Assembly (NCBI GenBank): GCA_030123545.1
Contig: CP126124.1
Span: forward strand, 186,001 to 250,000
Direction: 5' to 3'
Length of the DNA stretch: 64,000 bases
DNA from: Burkholderiaceae bacterium
GTDB lineage: Bacteria; Pseudomonadota; Gammaproteobacteria; Burkholderiales; Burkholderiaceae_C
Shown here: positions 25,833-34,819 of the stretch, in pieces
Numbering within the stretch: position 1 is the stretch's first letter
How the letters are laid out: every line of letters starts with the position of its first letter
The notes under the pieces: generated by a model
The model's database searches: none
Told to the model about the DNA's origin: nothing
Seen by the model: only the letters and a program-made list of their open reading frames with translations
Position numbers and translations under genes: made by a program

Positions 25833-26504
25833 TCAGCGCGCGACCGGCGCCTGCAGCGCCCAGAGTTGCTTCAGCTTCGCGAGCTCGTCGTCGAAACGCG
25901 CATTGATGCGCTTCTTCTCCGCCTCCTGCTCGGCGACGAAGCGGGTTTGCACGTCAATGCTGTGCGCGTTGTCCGCGGTTTCGCGTTGCAGCGACGCCGG
26001 CGCGCGCGACGGATCCTTCTGGTAGAACTGGTATTCGGCGGCGATATCCTGGCGCTGCGTCTGCAACTCGGCCAGGCGCTTCTGCGCCGCGCGGATCACG
26101 TCGTCGACCTGCCCCAGCGCCTGTGCCCGCTCCTTGTCGTGCGCGGCGCGGTTCGGGTAGCGAATCAACAGCGCGCGATCGCGCCGCTTTTCCTCCGCCT
26201 GCTTGGCCTGCTCCTCGCGCGCCAGTCCTTCTTTCGCCTGTTGTGCGGCGCGCTCCGGGCCGGTCAGCGACGGACCGATGGTGCGGCGCACCGTGCCGCT
26301 CGGATTGAGCTCGGTCTGCGGCCGGTCCATGCACGCGGCGATCGGTCGATCCGACGTGATCACGTGCCCCCGGTCATCGGTACAGGTGTAGATCGCCTGC
26401 GTCGGCGGCGGTGCCGCTCCTTGCTGCGCCGCCGACGCCGCCGCAGCGCAGGCAAACAGCAGCGCGATCCAGGCGCGATGGGAAATCGATGAGCTCACTT
26501 CCAT
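25833..26504 (-). CDS. DUF4124-domain secreted protein
   Basis: 223 residues from MEVSSSISHRAW. Signal peptide (about 1-26, ending in ASA-A), then a DUF4124 domain with IYTCTDDRGHVITSDRPI around residues 38-55 (two cysteines, one at 41 and one in AACMD), then a long charged helical/coiled-coil region (about 80-220) rich in Lys, Glu, Arg and Gln. DUF4124 proteins are periplasmic and of unknown function. It follows pyrE on the same strand by 8 bases, so it is probably co-transcribed with it. Convergent with gatB. Confidence 0.82.
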   Translation of the reverse strand: MEVSSSISHRAWIALLFACAAAASAAQQGAAPPPTQAIYTCTDDRGHVITSDRPIAACMDRPQTELNPSGTVRRTIGPSLTGPERAAQQAKEGLAREEQAKQAEEKRRDRALLIRYPNRAAHDKERAQALGQVDDVIRAAQKRLAELQTQRQDIAAEYQFYQKDPSRAPASLQRETADNAHSIDVQTRFVAEQEAEKKRINARFDDELAKLKQLWALQAPVAR

Positions 26505-26512
26505 CCTCGGTT

Positions 26513-27217
26513 TCAATCCACGCCATAGCGCTGGCGGTAGGCCAGCACCGGTGCGTGGAACGCCGCGACCCGAGGGTCGCCGCAGTGCGCGAGATACTGC
26601 AGCAAATCCCCCAGAGTCGCAATCGCGCAGACCTGCAAGCCGAGCTGTCCGCGGACATATTGCACGGCGCTGTGGTCCAGATCGGCTCCGCCCTCGGTCG
26701 CCTTCTCCTGCCGGTCCAGTGCGATCGCGACTGCATGCGGCGTTGCGCCCGCGGCCCGAATCAGGCCGATCGCCTCGCGCACCGCGGTGCCGGCCGACAT
26801 CACATCGTCGACAATCAGAACCTTGCCGGCGAGCGGCGCGCCGACCAGCGTCCCGCCCTCGCCGTGGTCCTTCGCCTCCTTGCGGTTGTACGCGAACGGC
26901 CGGTTGCGTCCCAGCCGCGCCAATTCGATCGCAACCGCTGCGGCCAATGCGATTCCCTTGTATGCCGGCCCGAAGATCAGGTCGAACTCGATCCCGCTCG
27001 CGACCAGCGCCCGGGCATAGAGCTGCGCAAGCCGTCCGAGCTTCGCGCCGTCGTCGAACAGGCCGGCGTTGAAGAAATACGGGCTGAGGCGGCCGGCCTT
27101 GGTCCGGAACTCGCCGAAGCGCAGCACACCCGCGTCCATGGAGAACTGAACGAACTCCTGCGCGAGCTCGGCCGCGGTCGGTTCCGGAACATCGTTGCCC
27201 AAGCAGCATCCCTCCAT
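26513..27217 (-). CDS. pyrE: orotate phosphoribosyltransferase
   Basis: 234 residues from the ATG at 27217. Converts orotate plus PRPP to OMP in pyrimidine synthesis. The PRPP-binding motif VLIVDDVMSAGTA (about residues 130-142), FGPAYKGIALA and RKEAKDHGEGG are intact. The N-terminal ELAQEFVQFSMDAGVLRFGEF is typical of proteobacterial PyrE; the first ten residues before it are less conserved, so a slightly later start is possible. Divergent from the aryl-polyene-type operon (185-base gap). Confidence 0.95.
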   Translation of the reverse strand: MEGCCLGNDVPEPTAAELAQEFVQFSMDAGVLRFGEFRTKAGRLSPYFFNAGLFDDGAKLGRLAQLYARALVASGIEFDLIFGPAYKGIALAAAVAIELARLGRNRPFAYNRKEAKDHGEGGTLVGAPLAGKVLIVDDVMSAGTAVREAIGLIRAAGATPHAVAIALDRQEKATEGGADLDHSAVQYVRGQLGLQVCAIATLGDLLQYLAHCGDPRVAAFHAPVLAYRQRYGVD

Positions 27218-27401
27218 GTCGACACCCACCACCCGGCCGATCAAACAACCGAGGCCGGCGCAAACGGCCAGCGACTCCACGATTCTATTTCCGCAACGGA
27301 CGGTCACAACACGGGGAGGGCACGCGCCGCACCGACCCATACAATCGAAGAGCCTTGCGCCACCCTCGACGCAAGGGCAGCGCGACCGACCCGAGAACCC
27401 A

Positions 27402-28103
27402 ATGACCAGCACCGCGGCCCCGCCGGCCCAGGCGAATGGCAGACGAGGCGGCATCCGACGCCTCCGGACCATGATCAGCGCGGCGCTGATCGCCGCAGCC
27501 GGCGCCCTCTTCATGGCGCTGAGCTACATCGCCTGCGCCACGCCGAATGCCCCGGCACTGGCCGTGCTGGCCGGCCTGCTGCCGCTGGCGGCGCTTGCAT
27601 TGCTGCTCTGCTGGCGCTCCAGGCTGCGCCTGCCGGCGCTCGCGCTGTGGCTGGCCGTGTTGATCGCCGTGGTCTGGAATCGAGATTTGCTGCAGGGCCA
27701 TGCGGCCTGGGTCTATCTCGCGCAGCACGCAGGCGCAATGGCGCTGCTTGCGGTGATGTTCGGCAGCACGCTGCGTGGCGGCGATGCGAATGCGCTATGT
27801 TCGCGCGTCGCGGCGTTCCAGTCGGTCGACTTGCCCGACGCCCGCCGGCTGCGCTACACCTGGCAGGTGACGCTGGCCTGGACACTCTTCTTCGTTGCGA
27901 CCGGCGCGCTGTCGCTGCTGCTGTTCTTCTTCGGCACGATGGCGCACTGGTCGTTGTTCGCGAACGTACTGACACCGGCCCTGGTCGGTGCAATGTTCGG
28001 CGTTGAATATCTGGTGCGCCGTCGCGTGCTGCCGGGGCGGCCGCATCTCGGCCTGTCCGAGACGCTGCGGGCCTACCGCGACTACCGGCGCAACCACGGA
28101 TGA
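27402..28103 (+). CDS. COG4648-type membrane protein of the aryl-polyene operon
   Basis: 233 residues with six hydrophobic segments (about 28-48, 53-70, 77-95, 106-124, 159-180, 184-205). Proteins of this type open or accompany aryl-polyene gene clusters and are annotated only as membrane proteins; function is unknown. The ATG at 27402 was chosen because the upstream in-frame sequence is not conserved in character. The gene for the acyl ligase follows after 31 bases. Confidence 0.72.
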   Translation: MTSTAAPPAQANGRRGGIRRLRTMISAALIAAAGALFMALSYIACATPNAPALAVLAGLLPLAALALLLCWRSRLRLPALALWLAVLIAVVWNRDLLQGHAAWVYLAQHAGAMALLAVMFGSTLRGGDANALCSRVAAFQSVDLPDARRLRYTWQVTLAWTLFFVATGALSLLLFFFGTMAHWSLFANVLTPALVGAMFGVEYLVRRRVLPGRPHLGLSETLRAYRDYRRNHG

Positions 28104-28134
28104 GCCGCTGATCACGAACGCGCCGATCGACACC

Positions 28135-29478
28135 ATGTCGCCGAGCTACCCTTTACTGCCCGATGGGCCGGGCGAGGCCACGATCGCGTTCCGCAGCGGC
28201 CGGCCGGTGCGACGCGACCAGTTCATCGCGGACCTGACAGTCTGTGCGGCACGGCTGGGCGATGCGACGCACGCGATCCCGCTATGCGGCGACCGCTATT
28301 GGTTCTCCATCGCCTTCCTCGCCTGCATTGCGCGCGGCGTGGTCAGTCTGTTGCCCAGTTCCAGCGCGCCCGAACATCTGGCGGCCCTGGCCGCCCAGGC
28401 GCCTGGAACGCTGGTGCTGCTCGACCACGACGCGGCGCCGCTGTCGCCGCTGCGCTGCGTGCGCATCGATACGCCGGCCGGGGCGGCGCGCGCGATGCCG
28501 CAGCAGTTGCCGCGGATCCGCGCGGCGCAATGCGTCGCCCGCGTCTATACCTCGGGCTCGACCGGCGAGCCGCAGGGCCACGACAAATTCTTCGGCTGCC
28601 TGATGGAAAGCGTCGCCGCGGCGTCGCGCCGGGTCTGGACCGTCGCCGGGGCGCCCTGCACGGTCGTCGGCACGCCGAGCTTTCGCCATATGTACGGGCT
28701 GGAATCGACGGTGCTGTTGCCATTGTTCGGCGCCGGGCGGCTCGCCGACAGCCAACCGTTCCTGCCGGCCGACATCGCGACGGCACTGGATGAACTGCCC
28801 GAACCACGGCTGCTGGTGACGACGCCGTTCCACCTGCGCAAGCTGCTCGAATCCGGATTGAAGCTGCCGCGACTGGCCGCGTTGCTGTCGGCCACCGCGC
28901 CGCTGTCGCAGCAATTGGCCCGGCAGGCCGAGGCCGAATTGGGCGCGCCGCTGCTAGAGATCTACGGCGCGACCGAGGTCGGGCAGGTGGCCACGCGCCG
29001 GCCCGGCCAGTGCGCCGAGTGGACGGCGCTGGACGGCCTCGCCCTCACGCGCCGGCAGGACGCGACTTTCGTCAGCGGCGCCGCGCTGCACCGGCCGCAG
29101 CCGCTGAACGACGTGGTCGAACTACTCGACTCGACCCATTTCCGGCTAATCGACCGCGGTGCGCATCTGATCAACATCTTCGGCAAACGCAGTTCGCTGG
29201 GGTTTCTGAATCAATTGCTGCTGCAGATCCCGGGCGTGAAGGACGGGGCGTTCTATCTGCCCGAGTCAAAGCAGGACGACGTGCGGCCAGCCGCCTTCGT
29301 CGTCGCGCCTGGTCAGAGCGCGGCCGACATCGTCGCCGCGCTGCGGCCCTATGTCGACCCGGTGTTCCTGCCGCGTCCGCTGGTGCTGATCGACGAACTG
29401 CCGCGCGATGCGAACGGCAAGGTGCTGGCGCGAACGCTGCGACAGCTGGCCGCGACCCATCTCGGGGCGAAGACCTGA
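28135..29478 (+). CDS. AMP-binding acyl ligase (ApeH-type starter activation)
   Basis: 447 residues, short for the ANL superfamily (usually 500-550), as in aryl-polyene ligases. The A3 motif YTSGSTGEPQG, the aromatic region TPSFRHMYGLE, the A5-like EIYGATEVGQ and the A8 to A10 region with NGKVLARTLRQL are visible. In aryl-polyene synthesis the ligase activates an aromatic acid (for example 4-hydroxybenzoate) and loads it on an acyl carrier protein. No carrier protein gene is present nearby. Followed directly by a hotdog dehydratase gene. Confidence 0.82.
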   Translation: MSPSYPLLPDGPGEATIAFRSGRPVRRDQFIADLTVCAARLGDATHAIPLCGDRYWFSIAFLACIARGVVSLLPSSSAPEHLAALAAQAPGTLVLLDHDAAPLSPLRCVRIDTPAGAARAMPQQLPRIRAAQCVARVYTSGSTGEPQGHDKFFGCLMESVAAASRRVWTVAGAPCTVVGTPSFRHMYGLESTVLLPLFGAGRLADSQPFLPADIATALDELPEPRLLVTTPFHLRKLLESGLKLPRLAALLSATAPLSQQLARQAEAELGAPLLEIYGATEVGQVATRRPGQCAEWTALDGLALTRRQDATFVSGAALHRPQPLNDVVELLDSTHFRLIDRGAHLINIFGKRSSLGFLNQLLLQIPGVKDGAFYLPESKQDDVRPAAFVVAPGQSAADIVAALRPYVDPVFLPRPLVLIDELPRDANGKVLARTLRQLAATHLGAKT

Positions 29479-29479
29479 G

Positions 29480-29776
29480 ATGCCGACGCTGCTGCTTGAG
29501 GTCGCCGCCGACCACCCGGCGTTCAGCGGCCACTTCCCGGACGATCCGGTGCTGCCGGGGGTCGTGTTGCTCGACCTGGCGCAGCAGGCGATCGAGGTCG
29601 GCATCGGCCATCGTCTCCACGGCTTGGCGACCGCGAAATTCCTCCGGCCGGTGCGGCCCGGCGATGCATTGCAGCTGACTTACACCCCTGGCGCCGAGGC
29701 CGTCACGTTCGAGCTGCGCTGCGCGGGGCAGGCCGTGGCGAACGGGCGTTTCGTGATCGAACCGGTCCCCCGATGA
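29480..29776 (+). CDS. small hotdog-fold 3-hydroxyacyl-ACP dehydratase (ApeI-type)
   Basis: 98 residues. The motif HPAFSGHFPDDPVLPG (about residues 11-26) is the FabA/FabZ signature with the catalytic His in GHFP. In aryl-polyene operons a short dehydratase of this kind works with a second one. It starts two bases after the ligase stop and overlaps the next gene by ATGA. Confidence 0.82.
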   Translation: MPTLLLEVAADHPAFSGHFPDDPVLPGVVLLDLAQQAIEVGIGHRLHGLATAKFLRPVRPGDALQLTYTPGAEAVTFELRCAGQAVANGRFVIEPVPR

Positions 29777-30693
29777 GCGCGGCGCACGGCACCCCCGAAT
29801 GGATGCGCCGCGCCGAGCGCGGCAGCCAGTTCTGGCTGCGCGTGATGAGCCGGCTGTCGCTCGCTCTCGGTCGCCGTGTGTCGCGCATCGTGCTGTACGG
29901 CATCGCGCTCTATTTCCTGTTCGCCGCGCCGGCCGCACGCCGCGCTTCGCGCCGGTATCTGGCGCGCTGCCTCGGACGCGAGCCGTCCTGGATCGATCAA
30001 TACCGACACATGCTGGCCTTTGCCAGCACGATCCACGACCGCATCTACCTGCTTTGCGACCGGCACGATCTGTTCGACATCCGCTCGAGCGGCCTGGAGC
30101 CGCTCAGTCGACTCAATGGCGAGGAGCATCGCGGCTGCCTGCTGTTCGGCGCTCATCTGGGCAGCTTCGAGGTGCTGCGCGCGGTGGCGCGCGAAGACAG
30201 GCGAATCCGGGTCAGCCTGGCGATGTATCCGGACAACGCCGCGCGCATCAACCAGACGCTGGCCGCGATCAACCCGCGGGCACGACCGGACATCATTGCG
30301 CTCGGCCGTGCCGAATCGATCCTGGCGGTCCACCATCGGCTTGTCGAAGGGACGATGGTCGGGATCCTGGCGGACCGCGCGCTGCGCTCGGACCAGGACC
30401 AGGAAGTCGACTTTCTCGGCGCGCCGGCGCGCTTTCCGCTTGGCCCGTTCCGGCTCGCGGCGATGCTGCGCCAGCCGGCCTATTTCATGGCCGGGCTGTA
30501 CCGGGGCGGCAGGCGCTACGAGGTGCACTTCGAGTTGCTGGCCGATCCGTCACTGCCGAAGACCGAGCCTGACCGCGAGGCCCAGGCGCAAGCGCTGCTG
30601 CAGCGCTATGTCGCGGCACTGGAGCGGCACTGCCGGGCTGCTCCCTACAACTGGTTCAATTTCTACGACTTCTGGGGCGATCTTGGGCGCTGA
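29773..30693 (+). CDS. LpxL/HtrB-like lysophospholipid acyltransferase
   Basis: 306 residues with one N-terminal hydrophobic segment (about 38-52). The catalytic HX4D/E-like motif appears as GAHLGSFEVL (His128), with further family features GILADRAL and NWFNFYDFWG at the C-terminus, common in the aryl-polyene subfamily. It probably attaches the polyene or an acyl chain to a lipid on the inner membrane. Coupled by ATGA to the dehydratase and by an 11-base overlap to the deacetylase. Confidence 0.83.
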   Translation: MSAAHGTPEWMRRAERGSQFWLRVMSRLSLALGRRVSRIVLYGIALYFLFAAPAARRASRRYLARCLGREPSWIDQYRHMLAFASTIHDRIYLLCDRHDLFDIRSSGLEPLSRLNGEEHRGCLLFGAHLGSFEVLRAVAREDRRIRVSLAMYPDNAARINQTLAAINPRARPDIIALGRAESILAVHHRLVEGTMVGILADRALRSDQDQEVDFLGAPARFPLGPFRLAAMLRQPAYFMAGLYRGGRRYEVHFELLADPSLPKTEPDREAQAQALLQRYVAALERHCRAAPYNWFNFYDFWGDLGR

Positions 30694-31555
30694 CCGCGGC
30701 GGTCCACCGGGCCTGCGTTCCTGGCGCCCGACCCCAGCCGTCGCCGCGAGCGTGGCGCTTCACGCGCTGCTCGCGCTGCTGCTTGCGTGGCACTGGCGCT
30801 GGTGGCCGGTGCTGCTGGCCGTGCTGCTCGCGGACCATGCGCTGATCGCCGCCCAGAGCCTGTGGCCGCGCAGCCAGCTGCTCGGCGCCAACCTGGTGCG
30901 CCTGCCGGCGGCCGCGGCGGCCCGCGGCGAGGTCGCGATCACGATCGACGACGGCCCCGACCCCGAGGTCACGCCGGTGGTGCTGGCGCTGCTCGCGCAG
31001 CATGGTGCGAAGGCGACGTTCTTTTGCATCGGTGAGCGCGCGGCGCAGCACCCCGCCCTGTGCCGCGCGATCGTCGCTGCTGGTCACGAGATCGGGAACC
31101 ACGGTCAGCGGCACCGCCGCGCCGCGCCGCTGCTGGGCCTCTCCGGCTGGCGGCGCGAGGTCGGCGAGGCACAGCGCCAACTCACCGCGATCACCGGGCG
31201 CGCTCCACGCTTCTTTCGCGCGATGGCAGGGCTGCGCAACCCATGGCTGGACCCGGTGCTGCACGGCCTGGGTCTCGAGCTCGCGAGCTGGACGCGGCGC
31301 GGTTTCGACACCCGAAGCGGTGACTCGAACCGCGTGCTGGCCCGGTTGCTGGCCGGCCTCGCGCCCGGCGACATTCTGTTGCTCCACGACGGCCATGCCG
31401 CGCGCACCGAAGGCGGCGAGCCGGTGATCCTGGCGGTGCTGCCCCGACTGCTGGACACGCTGGCATCGCGCGGGCTCAGGCCTGTCACACTTGCTTGCGC
31501 ATGCACGAAGACCGAGGGCGGCCAACACGGCAGCTGGCACCAGCCCCCCCTTTAG
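30683..31555 (+). CDS. polysaccharide deacetylase (NodB/CE4 domain) with N-terminal membrane segment
   Basis: About 290 residues from a TTG at 30683 (a GTG near 30754 is an alternative). One to two hydrophobic segments (about residues 21-55), then a CE4 domain: the TIDDGPDPEVTP motif with the catalytic base Asp and metal Asp, the metal histidines in GHEIGNHGQRHR, and DILLLHDGH near the C-terminus. Such enzymes remove N- or O-acetyl groups from glycans in the envelope. It is embedded between the acyltransferase and the ketosynthase of the aryl-polyene operon, an unexpected partner that may modify the glycan part of a lipid-linked polyene (inference). Confidence 0.8.
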   Translation: MGADRGGPPGLRSWRPTPAVAASVALHALLALLLAWHWRWWPVLLAVLLADHALIAAQSLWPRSQLLGANLVRLPAAAAARGEVAITIDDGPDPEVTPVVLALLAQHGAKATFFCIGERAAQHPALCRAIVAAGHEIGNHGQRHRRAAPLLGLSGWRREVGEAQRQLTAITGRAPRFFRAMAGLRNPWLDPVLHGLGLELASWTRRGFDTRSGDSNRVLARLLAGLAPGDILLLHDGHAARTEGGEPVILAVLPRLLDTLASRGLRPVTLACACTKTEGGQHGSWHQPPL

Positions 31556-31638
31556 AATGAAAATTCGCCGTGCGGCAGCGGCGGCGCGATACCGTTCGCG
31601 GCGCCACATGCCAACCCGGCCATTCCGAGAGAGCCCGC

Positions 31639-32832
31639 TTGCAAGCCCTGAGACTTCGCGCCTACACCATCGCAAGCGCCATCGGGATCGGCCTGGCGCC
31701 GACCCTTGCTGCGCTGCGCGAGCGGCGCGGCGGACTCGCGCATCGGAACTGGGAAACCTCGGAGATCGACACCTGCATCGGTGAGGTCGAAGGGGTCGAT
31801 GCCGTTCGGCTGCGCGGCGACCTGGTCGGCTTCGATTGCCGCAACAACCGGCTGGCGCAGCTGGCGCTGGAGCAGGATGGCTTTGCCCCCGCGGTGCAAG
31901 AGGCTGCGGCGCGCGTCGGGCCGCAGCGTGTCGGCCTGTTCCTCGGCACCAGCACCTCGGGCATTCACAGTTCCGAGCTTGCGTACCGGCAGCGCGACCC
32001 GGTCACCGGTGCCTTGCCGATGACGCTGGACTACCGCCGCACACACAACGTCTATTCGGTCGGCGATTTCGTGCGCAGCTATTTCGGCCTGCGCGGCCCG
32101 GCCTGGGTGGTATCGACCGCCTGCTCGTCGAGCGCCAAGGTCTTCGGCACCGCCCAGCGCATGATCGAGAGCGGCCTGATCGACGCCGCGTTGGTTGGCG
32201 GCGTCGATTCGCTATGCCTGACCACGCTGTACGGCTTTCATTCGCTGCAACTCATCTCCGCGCAGCCCTGCCGGCCGTACGACCTGCGCCGCGACGGTCT
32301 CTCCATCGGCGAAGCCGCTGCATTCGCGCTGCTGGAGCCGGCGCGCAACGTGCAACGTGGCGATCTGCTGCTCTCTGGTGTCGGCGAATCGAGCGACGCG
32401 TACCACATGTCCGCGCCGCACCCCGAGGGCCTGGGCGCGCAGCAGGCGATGCGGGCTGCGCTCGCGGCGGCCGGCATCGGCGCGCACGCTATCGACTACA
32501 TCGCGCTGCACGGCACCGCGACGCCGAGCAACGATCGCGCGGAGAGCCGCGCCGTCGAAGCGGTGTTCGGCGCGGGCACGCCCTGCAGTTCGGTCAAGGG
32601 TCATGTCGGCCACACGCTGGGCGCAGCCGGCGCGGTCAATGCGGTGGCGTGCGCATTGGCGCTGCAGCATGACTTCGCGCCGGCTGGCGTCGGCACGCAA
32701 GCGCTGGACCCGGATCTGCCGGGCCGCTACCTGCTCGAAAACCTGGCACAGCCGATGCGACAAGTGATGAGCAACGCCCTCGGCTTCGGTGGCAGCAATT
32801 GCAGCCTGGTGTTCTCCAAGGTTGGTACATGA
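31639..32832 (+). CDS. beta-ketoacyl-ACP synthase (ApeO-type)
   Basis: About 397 residues from a TTG at 31639 preceded by GAGAGAG; a far-upstream ATG at 31570 is less likely. The catalytic triad is complete: Cys162 in STACSSSAK, His291 in LHGTATPSND and His325 in VGHTLGAAGA, with Lys320. This condensing enzyme extends the polyene chain with malonyl-ACP together with the partner subunit encoded next (ATGA overlap). The residues around the active site (DVRRTHNVYSVGDF-type segment before it) match aryl-polyene KS rather than primary FabF. Confidence 0.87.
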   Translation: MQALRLRAYTIASAIGIGLAPTLAALRERRGGLAHRNWETSEIDTCIGEVEGVDAVRLRGDLVGFDCRNNRLAQLALEQDGFAPAVQEAAARVGPQRVGLFLGTSTSGIHSSELAYRQRDPVTGALPMTLDYRRTHNVYSVGDFVRSYFGLRGPAWVVSTACSSSAKVFGTAQRMIESGLIDAALVGGVDSLCLTTLYGFHSLQLISAQPCRPYDLRRDGLSIGEAAAFALLEPARNVQRGDLLLSGVGESSDAYHMSAPHPEGLGAQQAMRAALAAAGIGAHAIDYIALHGTATPSNDRAESRAVEAVFGAGTPCSSVKGHVGHTLGAAGAVNAVACALALQHDFAPAGVGTQALDPDLPGRYLLENLAQPMRQVMSNALGFGGSNCSLVFSKVGT

Positions 32833-33626
32833 GCACCGCGATGCTGCGCATCCATATCGACGGCATCGGCCTTTACGGCCCCGGGCTGAACGGGTGGGCG
32901 CAGGCCAGCGAAGTACTGCGCGGGCAGGCCACGTACCGAGAAGCCGGCCTCGTGCTGCCCGCGCCCGACGCGCTGCCGCCGGCCGAGCGGCGCCGCGTGA
33001 GTCTGCCTTTGAAACTGGCGATGGCGGCCGGCTTCGATGCAGTGCGCAACGCCGGCGCCGATGCCGGCACGCTTGCGACCGTGTTCTCGTCCGGCGAAAG
33101 CGACGGGGACAATTGTCACCATCTTCTCGAATCTCTGGCGGCTCCTCAGCGCGCGATGTCGCCTACCCGATTCCACAACTCGGTGCACAACATGGCGGCC
33201 GGCTACTGGGGCATCGCCACCGGCTCCATGGCGGCTTCGACCAGCTTGTGCGCCTACGACGCGAGCTTCGCGGCCGGACTGCTCGAAGCCGCGACGCAGG
33301 TGGTGACGACCGAGCGCCCGCGTCTGCTGGTGGTGTTCGATACCGTCTACCCACCTCCGCTGCACGCGGTGCGGCCCCTCCCTTGTTCGTTCGGCCTGGG
33401 GCTGATGCTCAGTCCGGTCCGATCGAAGGCGACGCAAGCCAGTATCACTGTGACGTTGGCCGATGCAGTGCCGACGCGGATGGTCGAAGCCGAACTGGAG
33501 CGGCTGCGCCGGCAGGTGCCGACTGCGCGCAGCCTGCCGCTGCTCGAGCGAATCGCGCGCGGCGAAGCCGGTGAAGTCGTGATCGATTACCTCGAAGACC
33601 TGCAACTGCGGGTGAACCTGCCATGA
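32829..33626 (+). CDS. chain-length-factor-like ketosynthase partner (ApeC-type)
   Basis: 265 residues, shorter than a ketosynthase (~400). It has the N-terminal IDGIGLYGPGLNGW and the segment RFHNSVHNMAAGYWGIATG, but the nucleophile region reads MAASTSLCAYDASF, without the TACSSS context, and the C-terminal half with the two catalytic histidines is absent. This fits the Ketoacyl-synt_2 group that pairs with the KS as chain-length factor. Overlaps the KS and the next dehydratase gene by ATGA on both sides. Confidence 0.8.
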   Translation: MSTAMLRIHIDGIGLYGPGLNGWAQASEVLRGQATYREAGLVLPAPDALPPAERRRVSLPLKLAMAAGFDAVRNAGADAGTLATVFSSGESDGDNCHHLLESLAAPQRAMSPTRFHNSVHNMAAGYWGIATGSMAASTSLCAYDASFAAGLLEAATQVVTTERPRLLVVFDTVYPPPLHAVRPLPCSFGLGLMLSPVRSKATQASITVTLADAVPTRMVEAELERLRRQVPTARSLPLLERIARGEAGEVVIDYLEDLQLRVNLP

Positions 33627-34078
33627 CCCTGCTCGATCGCGACTGGATCGCTGCGCATGTTCCGCACGGCGGGAGCATGTGCCTGCTCGAGCGGGTCCTG
33701 CAATGGGACGCTAGGGCCATCGTCTGCGTCGCAAGCAACCACCGCTCGCCCGACAACCCGCTGCGCGGCGCCGGCCGACTGGGCATCGCGGCAGGCATCG
33801 AATACGCGGCGCAGGCGATGGCCGTGCACGGCGCGCTGCTCGCAGCGCAGCGGCCATCGCACGGCCATGGTTATCTGGCCAGCGCGCGCGACGTGCGCTG
33901 GTGGGTTGCACGCCTCGACGACCTCGCTAAACCGCTGCGGGTGGGCGCGCAGCGGCTGGCGGGCGACAACGCCTGCGTCATCTACGGATTCGACCTGCAG
34001 GCGGGAGGACACATACTGCTCGAAGGCCGGGCGACCGTGATGCTGAACGCCGCGGCGCCGGGGCTTCAAACCCGATGA
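33623..34078 (+). CDS. hotdog 3-hydroxyacyl dehydratase (ApeP-type)
   Basis: 151 residues. AAHVPHGGSMCLLERV near residues 10-25 carries the catalytic His of the ApeP-like dehydratases, followed by NPLRGAGRLGIAAGIEYAAQAMAVHGAL. It dehydrates the 3-hydroxyacyl intermediate in each polyene extension cycle, probably as a heterodimer with the small dehydratase encoded at 29480 (known for aryl-polyene systems). ATGA overlaps at both ends. Confidence 0.83.
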   Translation: MTLLDRDWIAAHVPHGGSMCLLERVLQWDARAIVCVASNHRSPDNPLRGAGRLGIAAGIEYAAQAMAVHGALLAAQRPSHGHGYLASARDVRWWVARLDDLAKPLRVGAQRLAGDNACVIYGFDLQAGGHILLEGRATVMLNAAAPGLQTR

Positions 34079-34815
34079 GCACGTCCATGATCTCGAACAG
34101 GCGCGCGCTCGTCACCGGCGGCAGCGGCGCGATCGGCGCCGCGATCTGCCGCCGCCTCGCGCAGGACGGCCTGCACGTGATCGTGCATACGCATCGCCGG
34201 CGCGATGCCGCCGAGCGCCTGTGCGCCGAGTTGCGGGCGGCCGGCGCCGGCGCAGAGGTCGTGCAGTTCGACGTGACCGACGGCGCCGCGGCGCGGGCGG
34301 CGCTGGAGCCGCTGGTCGCGGACGCGCCGATCCAGGTGCTGGTCAACAATGCCGGCATCCACGACGACGCCGCCTTTCCGGGCATGACGCCGCGCCAATG
34401 GACGCGCGTCATCGACGTCTCGCTGCACGGCTTCTTCAATGTGACGCAACCGCTCACGATGCCCATGGCGCGCAGCCGCTGGGGCCGGATCGTGACGATT
34501 TCCTCGGTCGCGGCGCTGATCGGCAACCGCGGCCAAACCAACTACGCGGCGGCCAAGGCCGGACTGCACGCGGCGAGCAAATCACTGGCACTGGAACTGG
34601 CCAGCCGCGGCATCACGGTCAATGTGGTGGCGCCAGGCATCATCGAATCCGAGATGAGCGCCGGCAGCTTCGACGCCGAGACCATCGCCCGCCTGGTGCC
34701 GATGCGCCGCGCCGGCCGACCCGACGAAGTCGCCGATCTGGTCGGGTTCCTGGTGTCGGTCCAGGCCGGCTACATCAGCGGCCAGGTGATTTCGGTCAAC
34801 GGCGCAATGGCTTGA
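34075..34815 (+). CDS. 3-oxoacyl-ACP reductase (SDR family, ApeQ-type)
   Basis: 246 residues. Short-chain dehydrogenase with the NADPH motif TGGSGAIG (about residues 15-22), NNAG, and the catalytic Ser-Tyr-Lys in ISSVAALIGNRGQTNYAAAK. FabG-like; provides the ketoreduction step of polyene extension. Coupled by ATGA to the dehydratase; 4 bases before the PlsC-like gene. Confidence 0.88.
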   Translation: MSTSMISNRRALVTGGSGAIGAAICRRLAQDGLHVIVHTHRRRDAAERLCAELRAAGAGAEVVQFDVTDGAAARAALEPLVADAPIQVLVNNAGIHDDAAFPGMTPRQWTRVIDVSLHGFFNVTQPLTMPMARSRWGRIVTISSVAALIGNRGQTNYAAAKAGLHAASKSLALELASRGITVNVVAPGIIESEMSAGSFDAETIARLVPMRRAGRPDEVADLVGFLVSVQAGYISGQVISVNGAMA

Positions 34816-34819
34816 ACGG

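Noticed and set aside
29876..30682. Long reading frame suggesting the deacetylase is fused to an upstream domain
   Set aside because: The upstream part is out of frame with the acyltransferase and has Arg/Cys/Ser-rich shadow composition; the CE4 protein begins near 30683.
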